Source: Bacteroidota bacterium
Lineage (GTDB): Bacteria; Bacteroidota; Bacteroidia; Chitinophagales; Chitinophagaceae
Reading direction: 5' to 3'
DNA: 64,000 nt
NCBI GenBank assembly: GCA_020161535.1
Contig: JAIUNW010000010.1
Span: 62,001-126,000 of the forward strand
A program made the position numbers and the translations under genes. Within the stretch, counting starts at the first letter, position 1, and each line of letters begins with the position of its first letter. This document shows, piece after piece, positions 41,748 to 50,350 of the stretch. The notes beneath the pieces were generated by a model, which saw only the letters and a program-made list of their open reading frames with translations, made no database searches and was not told the DNA's origin.

Positions 41748-41760
41748 AAATTCGTCAACC

Positions 41761-43497
41761 ATGTATCAACCTCTAAAAATTGCCTTCCTTACCGCCATGC
41801 TGGGCGTTTCTGCATTTTCAGGAATGTGCCAGGTAAATATCGAAAAGGAAATTGCCAACCAGAGTACAGAGCTAAGCAATACGCTGATCAATTACCGGGC
41901 CGACAAGGGTAGTCTCGATCGGTTTTATACCCTTGGCTTATCGCCTGAAAGAATTGAACGGATGATTGCTTTCAATACCGACTACAGTAAAAAACTCGAT
42001 GCATTCAACTATGCCAGCCTGAGTCTTGAAGGCAAGATTGATTATATATTGTTGCGACGCAACCTGCAAACGGAATTGAGTCAATTGGCGGCCGCGCAAA
42101 AATCGGCCGACCTGGCCATGCAATACCTGCCTTTTGCGAGCGAGGTGTTTGCGGCAGAAAAAAAACGTCGTCGCGGCGCTGTGCCACAGTCAGATTCGCT
42201 GGCCGCGCAGGTGCAGCGATGGACAGCATACCTGCAACAGAAACTCAAGGGCCTGGATGCTGATAAATCCATCAGCCTGCCACTGGGTTATGCTGTAGAC
42301 GAAATGACCGGCGATTTGCGGGAAGCAATGAAATCAGTTCATAGTTTTTACGATGGCTATGATCCTTCCTACACCTGGTGGATGGGTACGGGCTACAAAA
42401 AAGTGGATAGTCTCTTAAAGTTGACGGGTAGTAAAACGATTGAGCGGGCCCGGAAAAATGGTGCGGCCGAAGACGATGGCAGTGGCATTATTGGTAAACC
42501 GGTTGGGCGAGAAGAACTGATTCGGCAGTTGAAGATGGAATTCATACCCTATAGCCCGGAAGAACTGGTGGCGATTGCTGAAAAAGAATTTGCCTGGTGC
42601 GACAAAGAAATGTTGCGCGCCAGCCGCGAAATGGGTTTTGGCGACGATTGGCACAAGGCCATGGAGAAAGTAAAGAATTCGTATGTGCCCGAAGGCAAGC
42701 AACCGGAAATGATCATGGATTTGTACAACCAGAGCATATCGTTTATCAAGAAGAATGATATGATTACGATTCCGCCGATTGCCGAAGAAACCTGGCATAT
42801 GCGCATGATGAGTCCGGAAGCCCAGTTGATAAATCCCTTCTTTTTAGGTGGCGAAACCCTGATGATTTCTTACCCCACCAATACCATGCAGTACAATGAT
42901 AAGCTGATGAGCATGCGTGGCAACAACCCGCATTTCTCGCGCGCAACTGTACACCATGAGCTCATTGCAGGGCACCATCTGCAAGAGTTTGTCAGCCAGC
43001 GCAACCATGCATATCGGAATTTCGATACGCCATTTTGGATGGAAGGCTGGGCGCTTTATTGGGAAATGATTTTGTGGGACAAGGGTTTCCCCCGGGGACC
43101 TGAAGACCGCATCGGCATGTTGTTCTGGCGGATGCATCGTTGTGCACGCATTATTTTTTCGTTGAATTATCACCTTGGCAAATGGAAGCCGCAACAATGC
43201 ATCGACTTTTTGGTAGACCGCGTAGGGCATGAGCGTGCCAATGCTGAGGGTGAGGTAAGGCGTTCATTTGTTAGCACCTATCCGCCGCTGTATCAGCTTG
43301 CTTACATGATGGGCGCCCTTCAATTTTATGCGTTGAAGAAAGAACTGGTTGATTCCGGCAAAATGACACTGAAGCAATACCATGATGCCGTGATGAAAGA
43401 GAACTCAATGCCGGTAGAAATGATCCGCTGTATCTTAACCGGCAAGGCGCCGGTCGAAAATTTTCAAACCAATTGGCGTTTTTACGAGCTCAAATAG
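41761..43497 (+). CDS. Exported DUF885 peptidase-like protein
   Basis: The 578-residue protein has a signal peptide (about 1-22, FSGMCQ). The family's metal-binding motif is VHHELIAGHHLQEF (HExxxGHH, about residue 398), and GWALYWE follows. DUF885 proteins behave as zinc-dependent peptidases. In this cluster it would release hydroxyproline or small peptides in the periplasm (inference). The start at 41761 replaces an earlier in-frame ATG at 41683 that lies inside susD and has no signal peptide directly after it. Confidence 0.9.
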   Translation: MYQPLKIAFLTAMLGVSAFSGMCQVNIEKEIANQSTELSNTLINYRADKGSLDRFYTLGLSPERIERMIAFNTDYSKKLDAFNYASLSLEGKIDYILLRRNLQTELSQLAAAQKSADLAMQYLPFASEVFAAEKKRRRGAVPQSDSLAAQVQRWTAYLQQKLKGLDADKSISLPLGYAVDEMTGDLREAMKSVHSFYDGYDPSYTWWMGTGYKKVDSLLKLTGSKTIERARKNGAAEDDGSGIIGKPVGREELIRQLKMEFIPYSPEELVAIAEKEFAWCDKEMLRASREMGFGDDWHKAMEKVKNSYVPEGKQPEMIMDLYNQSISFIKKNDMITIPPIAEETWHMRMMSPEAQLINPFFLGGETLMISYPTNTMQYNDKLMSMRGNNPHFSRATVHHELIAGHHLQEFVSQRNHAYRNFDTPFWMEGWALYWEMILWDKGFPRGPEDRIGMLFWRMHRCARIIFSLNYHLGKWKPQQCIDFLVDRVGHERANAEGEVRRSFVSTYPPLYQLAYMMGALQFYALKKELVDSGKMTLKQYHDAVMKENSMPVEMIRCILTGKAPVENFQTNWRFYELK

Positions 43498-43498
43498 C

Positions 43499-43517
43499 CA
43501 GAGTTAAAATCTGTCAA
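43499..43517. promoter_or_regulatory. Candidate operator upstream of the deaminase gene
   Basis: CAGAGTTAAAATCTGTCAA matches the element at 37172-37191 except for two substitutions and one missing G. It begins 2 nt after the DUF885 stop and ends 43 bp before the -7 box at 43560. CAGA and TCTG at the ends of its core form an inverted repeat. Confidence 0.5.
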
Positions 43518-43559
43518 GTATCCATTAATTCAGGTTTATGGTATAAAAATAGCATTGCT

Positions 43560-43567
43560 TAATTTTG
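43560..43567 (+). promoter_or_regulatory. -7 box of the deaminase promoter
   Basis: TAATTTTG matches TAnnTTTG and lies 18 nt before the start codon at 43586. The -33 region (TTTATGG, 18 nt upstream) is weak. Confidence 0.5.
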
Positions 43568-43585
43568 TCTTCACAACCTTACAAA

Positions 43586-44521
43586 ATGTCTACAATCAAC
43601 TGGAATGGTGTATTTCCCGCTTTATTGACGCCTTTTGACGCCAACGATGCGGTAGATTTTAACATGTACAAAAAGAATTTTGATGCCCAGGTGAGCGCTG
43701 GTGTGGATGGCGTTATCATTGGCGGCTCGCTCGGTGAAGCAAGTACCTTGCTGAACAAGGAGAAGAAAGACCTGCTGATCTATTCAAAAGAAATCGCACC
43801 GAAAAATTTCCCGGTGCTCGTGAATATTGCCGAACAGAGCACCAAGGAAGCAGTAGCGCTGGCACAAGAGGCCGAAGCCAATGGTGCTGATGGATTGATG
43901 CTGCTGCCACCGATGCGGTATAAATCGTCGGACGAAGAAACGGTCGCTTTCTTTCGGTCGGTGGCTACCAATTGCGGATTACCGATATTGATCTACAACA
44001 ACCCGGTTGATTATAAGATTGAAGTAACGCTTGCTATGTTTGAGCAGATGACCAGCTTGCCGACGGTACAAGCGGTTAAAGAGTCTACCCGCGATACCAT
44101 CAATGTAACGCGCATGCTTAACCGCTTTGGTGATCGCTTCAAAATTCTCACAGGCGTTGATCCACTGGCGCTTGAAAGCCTCGTGCTCGGTGCCCATGGT
44201 TGGGTGGCCGGACTGGTAGATGCTTTCCCCCGCGAAACGGTGGCCATTTTCAAACTGGTAAAAGCAGGCCGTATTCAGGAAGCGCTTACCATCTATCGTT
44301 GGTTTATGCCGCTGCTGGAATTGGATATTCATCCGAAACTGGTGCAGTACATCAAGCTGGCAGCCACGGCGACCGGTATTGGCAGCGAATATGTTCGCCA
44401 GCCTCGTTTGCCCCTTAGTGGCGCGGAACTCGCCCAGGTGCAGAAAGTGATTAAAGATGCACTGGCAGTACGCCCTACATTACCTGATTATCTTCACCTG
44501 ACGCCCCTTGAATATGCTTAG
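43586..44521 (+). CDS. DHDPS/NAL family protein, probable pyrroline-4-hydroxy-2-carboxylate deaminase
   Basis: The 311-residue TIM-barrel aldolase-type enzyme shows GVFPALLTPFDANDAVD, GGSLGEASTLL (in place of the usual GTTGE), the YNNP tyrosine (about residue 139) and the Schiff-base lysine in VQAVKESTRD (about 168). Beside the epimerase, oxidase and semialdehyde dehydrogenase, it most likely converts 1-pyrroline-4-hydroxy-2-carboxylate to 2-oxoglutarate semialdehyde and ammonia. Dihydrodipicolinate synthase itself is less likely here. The start is the ATG at 43586. The next gene starts inside its last codons. Confidence 0.88.
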   Translation: MSTINWNGVFPALLTPFDANDAVDFNMYKKNFDAQVSAGVDGVIIGGSLGEASTLLNKEKKDLLIYSKEIAPKNFPVLVNIAEQSTKEAVALAQEAEANGADGLMLLPPMRYKSSDEETVAFFRSVATNCGLPILIYNNPVDYKIEVTLAMFEQMTSLPTVQAVKESTRDTINVTRMLNRFGDRFKILTGVDPLALESLVLGAHGWVAGLVDAFPRETVAIFKLVKAGRIQEALTIYRWFMPLLELDIHPKLVQYIKLAATATGIGSEYVRQPRLPLSGAELAQVQKVIKDALAVRPTLPDYLHLTPLEYA

Positions 44522-46103
44522 TGGTTTGAGTGTTATTGGTTCGGAACGCGGGTCTGAACAGCAAGAAAAATTATTTTCCTTCAGCACCCTTCGGGGTGCT
44601 GATTTGCCTGAAGCCTTTTCTGTGGCCAGCCAGGCAGAAATTGATGTGGCCATCGCGAAGGCCCGATTGGCTTTTCCCATCTATGCCGCTTTGCCTGCCA
44701 CCAAACGTGCCGGTTTTCTCGAAGCGATTGCAGCCGAGATCAGTGCCATCAGTGAAACACTGGTTGAACGTGCGCACCTGGAATCAGGGTTACCCATCGC
44801 CCGATTACAGGGTGAATGTGGTCGCACCGTGAACCAGTTGAAATTATTCGCAGCCGTGTTGAATGAAGGCTCTTATGTAGAAGCGGTGATTGATCCTGCA
44901 CTGCCCGATCGCCAGCCGCTGCCCCGCGCTGATTTGCGCAAGTGGCTGATTCCCCTCGGGCCGGTGGCTGTTTTTGCGGCGAGCAATTTTCCGCTGGCTT
45001 TCTCTACGGCCGGTGGTGATACCGCTTCAGCCCTTGCCAGTGGTTGCCCGGTGATTGTGAAAGCACACCAATCGCATTTAGGTACCAATGAATTGGTAGC
45101 CGTTGCCATACAACAGGCAGCGAAAAAAACGGGTATGCCTGATGGTGTATTCTCTTCGATTGTGGGCGGTGGTGCTACCCTCGGTCAAACACTTGCTGCC
45201 CACGAAGGCATCAAGGCGGTTGGCTTCACAGGTTCCTATCGCGCGGGTATGTCGATCTTTCGCAAGGCAACTCTTGAGCGTAAAACACCGATCCCGGTGT
45301 ATGCAGAAATGAGCAGTATCAACCCGGTGTTGTTGTTGCCGGAAAAAATAGCGGCTGATCCTGTTGCATTGGCAACACAGGTGGCAGGTTCGGTGACGCT
45401 CGGCGTGGGACAATTTTGCACCAACCCGGGCCTTTTGTTCGTCATCAAAGGAACCGCGACAGCTAATTTTGAAAAAGCATTGTCGGAAGCATTGTTGAAA
45501 GCGCCTGCGGGTACCATGCTGAACAAAACCATCTGCTCGGCTTATTATAACGAGAAAGAAAAACTCGCGTCGATGCAGGGTGTGGAGCTGCTGGTAGACA
45601 ATCCTTCAGCGGCGAACGAATACAAGGGCAGCGCAGCGCTCATGAAAGTGAATTCAACACAGTTTAGAGCGAATGAAGAGTTTCAAAACGAAGTGTTTGG
45701 TCCGTCGACATTGTTGGTGAGTTGCGAATCATTGGAAGACATGGTTGATACGATCGCAACGATCCACGGACAACTAACCGGTTCGGTATTTGGTACAGAG
45801 GCTGATTTCTCCGCATTTCAACCCGCCATCAACATCCTGGCCGAAAGAGTAGGCCGGCTTATATACAACGCTGTTCCGACCGGCGTGGAAGTTTGTTATG
45901 CGATGGTGCATGGTGGTCCGTATCCGGCTACAACTGATGGAAGAAGTACCTCGGTGGGCGCCGATGCCATCAAGCGATTTTTACGGCCGGTATGTTTGCA
46001 AGATGCGCCAGCCGCTTTGTTACCCGATGCATTAAAAAATGAAAACCCGTTGGGTATAATGCGCAAACTCAATGGCGTATATACCCGCGATGTTGTTGTT
46101 TGA
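44514..46103 (+). CDS. Aldehyde dehydrogenase, probable 2-oxoglutarate-semialdehyde (2,5-dioxovalerate) dehydrogenase
   Basis: The 529-residue enzyme has the family's GFTGSYRAGM cofactor region, PVYAEMSSINPVLLLPE with the general-base Glu (about residue 263), and the nucleophile Cys in GVGQFCTNPG (about 302). The AEMSSINP form is typical of 2-oxoglutarate-semialdehyde dehydrogenases. It oxidises the product of the preceding enzyme to 2-oxoglutarate with NAD(P)+. The ATG at 44514 overlaps the deaminase stop by 8 nt, so the two are translationally coupled; a TTG two codons earlier is also possible. Confidence 0.92.
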   Translation: MLSGLSVIGSERGSEQQEKLFSFSTLRGADLPEAFSVASQAEIDVAIAKARLAFPIYAALPATKRAGFLEAIAAEISAISETLVERAHLESGLPIARLQGECGRTVNQLKLFAAVLNEGSYVEAVIDPALPDRQPLPRADLRKWLIPLGPVAVFAASNFPLAFSTAGGDTASALASGCPVIVKAHQSHLGTNELVAVAIQQAAKKTGMPDGVFSSIVGGGATLGQTLAAHEGIKAVGFTGSYRAGMSIFRKATLERKTPIPVYAEMSSINPVLLLPEKIAADPVALATQVAGSVTLGVGQFCTNPGLLFVIKGTATANFEKALSEALLKAPAGTMLNKTICSAYYNEKEKLASMQGVELLVDNPSAANEYKGSAALMKVNSTQFRANEEFQNEVFGPSTLLVSCESLEDMVDTIATIHGQLTGSVFGTEADFSAFQPAINILAERVGRLIYNAVPTGVEVCYAMVHGGPYPATTDGRSTSVGADAIKRFLRPVCLQDAPAALLPDALKNENPLGIMRKLNGVYTRDVVV

Positions 46104-46106
46104 TCT

Positions 46107-47348
46107 ATGAAAGCAGTAGTAGTTGGCGGTGGTATTATTGGTCTTTGCAGTGCCTGGTATTTGCGCGAAGCCGGATGGGATGTTGAACTGGTAGATCGTT
46201 CTGATTTGCACGACAACTGTTCTTATGGTAACCTCGGCATGGTGGTGCCCAGTCATTTTGTACCGCTGGCAACGCCTGGCATTGTGGCGCAGGGCATCAA
46301 GTGGATGTTTGATGCAAAGAGTCCATTTTATGTGAAGCCCACACCAAGCTGGCGACTCATCAACTGGGGGTTGAAATTTATTAATAGCGCCAAGGCGGAT
46401 AAGGTTGACTATGCTGCACCGTTTTTACGTGATATCAACCTGCTCAGCCGATCCTTGTACGAAGGCTGGAAACGCGATGCCCTCTTCGACTTTTCTTTCG
46501 AACAGAAGGGTATCATGATGTATTTCAAAGAAGAAAAAACAGCCGAAGAAGAATATCACCTGGCAGAAAAAGCACGGGCCATGGGCCTGGATGCGGTATC
46601 ATTAAACAAAGCGGAAGCGCAAGCCATTGAAACCGGCACCCGACTCGATGTATTGGGCGCGGTGCATTATCGCTGCGATGGGCATTTGTATCCCAATCAA
46701 TTGATGCCGGCATTGATTGCCTCGCTCAAAAAGAAAGGCGCTCAATTTCGGCTAGGCCATGCCGTTAGTAAGGTGCATCGCAATGGAAAGAAACTGTTGT
46801 CGGTCGATGCCGGCCCTGAAAATATACCTGGCGATCTCTTTGTTTTTGCAGCAGGTTCCTGGTTGCCGGAACTAACGTCGAAAGCCGGCGTGAAAATTTC
46901 ACTGATGCCTGGAAAGGGCTATTCATTTACTGTAGAAAACCCGGCGGTAAAACTGGACATACCTGCTATTCTCTGCGAAGCGCGGGTAGCGATCACGCCG
47001 ATGGCCGGGCGGATGCGGTATGGCGGTACCATGGAGCTGGCTACCACCCAGGAAACAGTCAATATGCAGCGGGTACGGGGCATTGTGGAATCGATTCCTA
47101 AATACTTTCCAGATAATACACTCGCCATGCCTTCGCAGCAAGAGGTGTGGTATGGTTTCAGGCCCTGTTCGCCAGATGGCCTGCCATATATTGGCACCGC
47201 AAAGGGAACGGATAACCTGGTGATTGCCGGCGGACATGCCATGATGGGTCTCAGCCTCGGGCCTGCCACCGGCAAGCTGGTAGCGGAGATTGCCTCGGGT
47301 GAAACAACCTCGGTAAATGTAGCGGCCTTTCGAGCCGATCGATTTTAA
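46107..47348 (+). CDS. FAD-dependent D-amino acid oxidoreductase, probable D-hydroxyproline dehydrogenase
   Basis: The 413-residue DadA-like protein has the FAD loop VVGGGIIGLCSAWYLREAGW at its start, NLGMVVPSHFVPLATPG after it, and the C-terminal GLPYIGTAKGTDNLVIAGGHAMMGLSLGPATGK. It should oxidise cis-4-hydroxy-D-proline to 1-pyrroline-4-hydroxy-2-carboxylate, between the epimerase and deaminase steps. It follows the dehydrogenase by 3 nt. Its stop overlaps the convergent amidohydrolase stop by 4 nt. Confidence 0.9.
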   Translation: MKAVVVGGGIIGLCSAWYLREAGWDVELVDRSDLHDNCSYGNLGMVVPSHFVPLATPGIVAQGIKWMFDAKSPFYVKPTPSWRLINWGLKFINSAKADKVDYAAPFLRDINLLSRSLYEGWKRDALFDFSFEQKGIMMYFKEEKTAEEEYHLAEKARAMGLDAVSLNKAEAQAIETGTRLDVLGAVHYRCDGHLYPNQLMPALIASLKKKGAQFRLGHAVSKVHRNGKKLLSVDAGPENIPGDLFVFAAGSWLPELTSKAGVKISLMPGKGYSFTVENPAVKLDIPAILCEARVAITPMAGRMRYGGTMELATTQETVNMQRVRGIVESIPKYFPDNTLAMPSQQEVWYGFRPCSPDGLPYIGTAKGTDNLVIAGGHAMMGLSLGPATGKLVAEIASGETTSVNVAAFRADRF

Positions 47349-48922
47349 CTGCCGGGGGTTTTGAGTTCGGTAATGCCTTCTTTTTTCTTGGCTTCTTCAA
47401 CAATTCGCTTTACATCCTGCAGTAGTTTTTTAGCGTCGTACACAATGCCGTCTTTAATGGTATAACGAACGCCGCCTTCGCGCACTACGATATTGTCGGC
47501 CGTTAGTCGTATGGTACCTGTTGCATACAGCAATTTGAAATCAGTGAGCGGGTTTTGGTCCATCAATACAAAATCAGCCAGCTTACCTACTTCTACAGAG
47601 CCGATCAATGAGTCCATGCCGAGTGCTTCAGCGCCGTTCAACGTAGCGGCGCGAATCACTTCGAGCGGGTGGAAGCCAGCCTCCTGCAATATTTCCATTT
47701 CGCGCGGATAAGCAAAGCCATAGGTGTTGTACAGGAAGCCACAATCGGTACCAATGGTCACCCGGCCACCACGGTTCTTGTATTCGTTGATGAAATCCAT
47801 CCAAAGGCGAAAGTTTTTCTTCCAGGCAATTTCCTGTTCGGTACCCCAGGATTGCCAGAAAGATCCATGCGACAGCCGGTTCGGATAGTAGAAGCGCCAG
47901 AGCGATGGTAGTGTATAGGTCTGGTGCCATTCGTGACGGATCATCCTGTTCAGGTCGCGCGTGGCATCATACGCAATAAAAGTGGGATCGATGGTGAAAT
48001 TGAGTTTGAGCAGGGTATCCATGACCTCGTTCCAGCGTGCGGATCCTTTGGGTGCGGTTTGCGCCCATAATTTACCCGCTTCACCAAAGCGATCCTGTTC
48101 GTTGTTGTAATTATAATCGGAAGGATATTCCTGTATGCGTTTGTCGGTAAATATGGCTTCGGGCAAACCATACCAGTGTTCCATGGTGGTGAGCCCGGCG
48201 TAAGCACTATTCATCACATTCCAGCGACCTACATTTAACTGGGCGTGGTGACAAGCGGAACGAAGCCCGAGTTTGCGGTTTTCGTCCAGGGCAGCAAACA
48301 TCACTTCAGGGGAAGCGCCGAAAAACTTGATGCCATCGGCGCCTTTTTTCGCGTTCTCGCGTACCCAGGCGCGCGCTTGTGCGGCGGTGGAGATCGGCGT
48401 TTTGCTGCCCATGCCAAAGAAGGTATACGCTTTGATGCGTGGGGCCGTGATGCTGTTGGTAGCGCTCTTGCGTTTTTGGTCGAGGGTCCAGTCGAGCCCA
48501 TTACCGGAGCCAGGTTCACGAATGGTGGTGACCCCATGTGCCATCCAGAGTTTGAATACATATTCTGCTGGCGTGCCTTGCTCAGTGCCGCCAATATGCC
48601 CGTGCATATCGACAAAACCAGGCAGCAGAAATTTTCCTTCGGCTTGAATTTCATGTCCGCCGGGCTTGAGCGCGGGTCGCCCTTTGGCTTCAATCGGCAC
48701 ACCTGGCGCGCCCACACTAACGATGTCGACTATGCGATTTTTCTCTACCACAATATCGACCGGGCCAACTGGTGGTGCGCCGGTGCTGTTGATCAGGGTT
48801 ACGCCGCGAATGATCAATTGGTCCCAGGGGCCTTCACCTTCTTTCACTTCGGGGGCGGGTGTAATTTGTGCGCGGCCAACGATTACTGTTAGCAGAAAAA
48901 GAAAACTGAAAACGAAACGCAT
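47345..48922 (-). CDS. Exported amidohydrolase family protein
   Basis: The 525-residue protein has a signal peptide (about 1-20, IVGRAQ) and a metal-dependent amidohydrolase barrel. HGH is in VDMHGHIGG (about 115), the bridging Lys in GIKFFGAS, His in SACHHAQ and TTMEHWYG, and Asp in GTDCGFLYN. Related exported enzymes include prolidase-like peptidases that split Xaa-Pro dipeptides, which would suit the adjoining hydroxyproline genes, but the substrate is not proven. A start two codons earlier is possible. A direct repeat lies upstream. Confidence 0.85.
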   Translation of the reverse strand: MRFVFSFLFLLTVIVGRAQITPAPEVKEGEGPWDQLIIRGVTLINSTGAPPVGPVDIVVEKNRIVDIVSVGAPGVPIEAKGRPALKPGGHEIQAEGKFLLPGFVDMHGHIGGTEQGTPAEYVFKLWMAHGVTTIREPGSGNGLDWTLDQKRKSATNSITAPRIKAYTFFGMGSKTPISTAAQARAWVRENAKKGADGIKFFGASPEVMFAALDENRKLGLRSACHHAQLNVGRWNVMNSAYAGLTTMEHWYGLPEAIFTDKRIQEYPSDYNYNNEQDRFGEAGKLWAQTAPKGSARWNEVMDTLLKLNFTIDPTFIAYDATRDLNRMIRHEWHQTYTLPSLWRFYYPNRLSHGSFWQSWGTEQEIAWKKNFRLWMDFINEYKNRGGRVTIGTDCGFLYNTYGFAYPREMEILQEAGFHPLEVIRAATLNGAEALGMDSLIGSVEVGKLADFVLMDQNPLTDFKLLYATGTIRLTADNIVVREGGVRYTIKDGIVYDAKKLLQDVKRIVEEAKKKEGITELKTPGS

Positions 48923-48933
48923 ACACAAGAGTA

Positions 48934-48963
48934 TTGGTCAGGAAAATATTGTTCAGGAAATAA
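48934..48963. repeat. 15-bp direct repeat upstream of the amidohydrolase gene
   Basis: TTGGTCAGGAAAATA (48934-48948) and TTGTTCAGGAAATAA (48949-48963) lie head to tail, 11 bp upstream of the start codon on the minus strand and next to a TACTCTTG -7-like box. This placement suits a regulator site, but it could also be chance duplication. Confidence 0.45.
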
Positions 48964-49066
48964 AAGCAGCCTTGGCGTGCTCGTTCTAAGCTAGGTCAAA
49001 AGCGATGTAGTGCCTAGCAGAAAATAAACCAATTGCCGGCCAACAATCACCATATTTAAACCCGGG

Positions 49067-49981
49067 TCAATTCGATTGGAAAAAGCGGTCTACTTGCTGG
49101 TTGAAAAGCCGCGGGTGTTCCAATAAAGTGGCGTGGCCGCTGTTCGGCAAGATCCACAGCTGTGCGTGGGGAATATGTTTGTAGATCAGCAGGGTGTGCT
49201 CGAGTGTAATCGCGTCTTTGTCGCCCGCAATGATCAGCGACGGCCGATTAATTTTCTGCATATCCTGGATGGTCAGTGTTGGATACAAGAAGTCGAGCAG
49301 GAAAAGTTTCCACTTGTTTTTCTCAACCGCATTGGAATAGGGCTTGTCTTTTTTCCGTGCGTATTCGGCGACCATACCTAAATAGCCATTGTCGGTAAAT
49401 ACGGTATTGTCGACAAAAATATTCGCGCCCGTAGCGGCTATTTTTCGGATTCGATTCGGGTAGCGAAGCGCGAGGATTAAGGCAGTGATGCCGCCATCGC
49501 TCCAGCCGATAACATAGGCACTGTCAATTTTCAGGTGATCGAGAAGGGCGATACAATCGTCGGCCATCATGTCAAAACTCAGCGAATCGCCGGAGTCGAT
49601 GCTCTTGCCATGCGCCCGACTGTCGACCGCAATAACCTGGTATTGTTTTTCGAAATAGGGGATGGTTTTATAGAACGCTTCAATACTGCCACCATTGCCA
49701 TGCAATAACAACAGCGGTTTGCCTTTGCCATAAATTTCTACATAGTGTTTGATGCCGCGCGCGGTGATGTATTGGCCTGCTGCCGGATTGCTACCATACT
49801 TGATTCCTGCTTTTGGGGTAGCGGCTTTTTGTTGGGCCAGGCCTGGCAGGGTTATCAGCAACAAAAATACAACCAGTAAAAATGAGCAGGTTGAACGGCC
49901 GGTAAAGGCGATAGCAGAGAAGCGCTTCGATGTTAAACGAATGCTGGGCAGTTGTAAACGAATCCTATTGGCGAACAACAT
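49067..49981 (-). CDS. Exported alpha/beta hydrolase
   Basis: The 304-residue protein has a long N-terminal region with a hydrophobic segment (about 32-50, ending LPGLAQQ), so it is probably exported. LLLHGNGGSIEAF, the nucleophile motif GWSDGG (about residue 153), AGDKDAIT (Asp) and SGHATLLEHP (His) make a complete catalytic set. The substrate is unknown. The gene starts 5 nt after the Dabb stop and closes the operon permease-Dabb-hydrolase. Confidence 0.87.
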   Translation of the reverse strand: MLFANRIRLQLPSIRLTSKRFSAIAFTGRSTCSFLLVVFLLLITLPGLAQQKAATPKAGIKYGSNPAAGQYITARGIKHYVEIYGKGKPLLLLHGNGGSIEAFYKTIPYFEKQYQVIAVDSRAHGKSIDSGDSLSFDMMADDCIALLDHLKIDSAYVIGWSDGGITALILALRYPNRIRKIAATGANIFVDNTVFTDNGYLGMVAEYARKKDKPYSNAVEKNKWKLFLLDFLYPTLTIQDMQKINRPSLIIAGDKDAITLEHTLLIYKHIPHAQLWILPNSGHATLLEHPRLFNQQVDRFFQSN

Positions 49982-49986
49982 GTTCC

Positions 49987-50349
49987 TTATTGTTTTGCCC
50001 AGTAGTCGATGACCACGGCTTTTTCGAGAATGCCGTCCAGTTTTTTCACGAAGGCTTTGTGCGCCGGATGGGGCAGGTATTCGTCGCGGTCTTTTTCACT
50101 CGAAAAAGTGACAAAGAAGCAATGGGTGAGGCCTTCGTTCAGTTTCTCCGGACTATTATTCGTTCCCCATTCAAAAGCCTTGATCGTTTTGATTTCTGAA
50201 GGCAGTTGTTTAAAGGCTTCTTCCACCATTTTGATCTGCGCTTCGGTGGCGGTGGGTTTGAATTTAAACATGACCACGTGCCGGAGTTGCTGTGCCTGCA
50301 TGGTACCTGCAATGGTTAACAATAAGAGTAGAGACAAGATTTTTTTCAT
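49987..50349 (-). CDS. Exported Dabb domain protein
   Basis: The 120-residue protein has a Sec signal peptide (about 1-20, GTMQAQQ) and a Dabb domain starting LRHVVMFKFKP, with a His near its beginning as in the family. It lies 1 nt after the permease stop and 5 nt before the hydrolase, so all three are probably one message. A longer frame from 50424 lies inside the permease gene and is discarded. It is a paralog of the protein at 7261-7671. Confidence 0.87.
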   Translation of the reverse strand: MKKILSLLLLLTIAGTMQAQQLRHVVMFKFKPTATEAQIKMVEEAFKQLPSEIKTIKAFEWGTNNSPEKLNEGLTHCFFVTFSSEKDRDEYLPHPAHKAFVKKLDGILEKAVVIDYWAKQ

Positions 50350-50350
50350 G

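Noticed and set aside
43655..43663. A further GTTAAAATC site (reverse strand) in the deaminase gene
   Set aside because: It is part of ordinary codons (Asp-Phe-Asn) and shows that the 9-mer alone can arise by chance. Only the longer element at the promoters is proposed.
43586..44521. Lysine-biosynthetic dihydrodipicolinate synthase
   Set aside because: The altered GGSLGE motif and the hydroxyproline neighbours favour the deaminase branch of the family.
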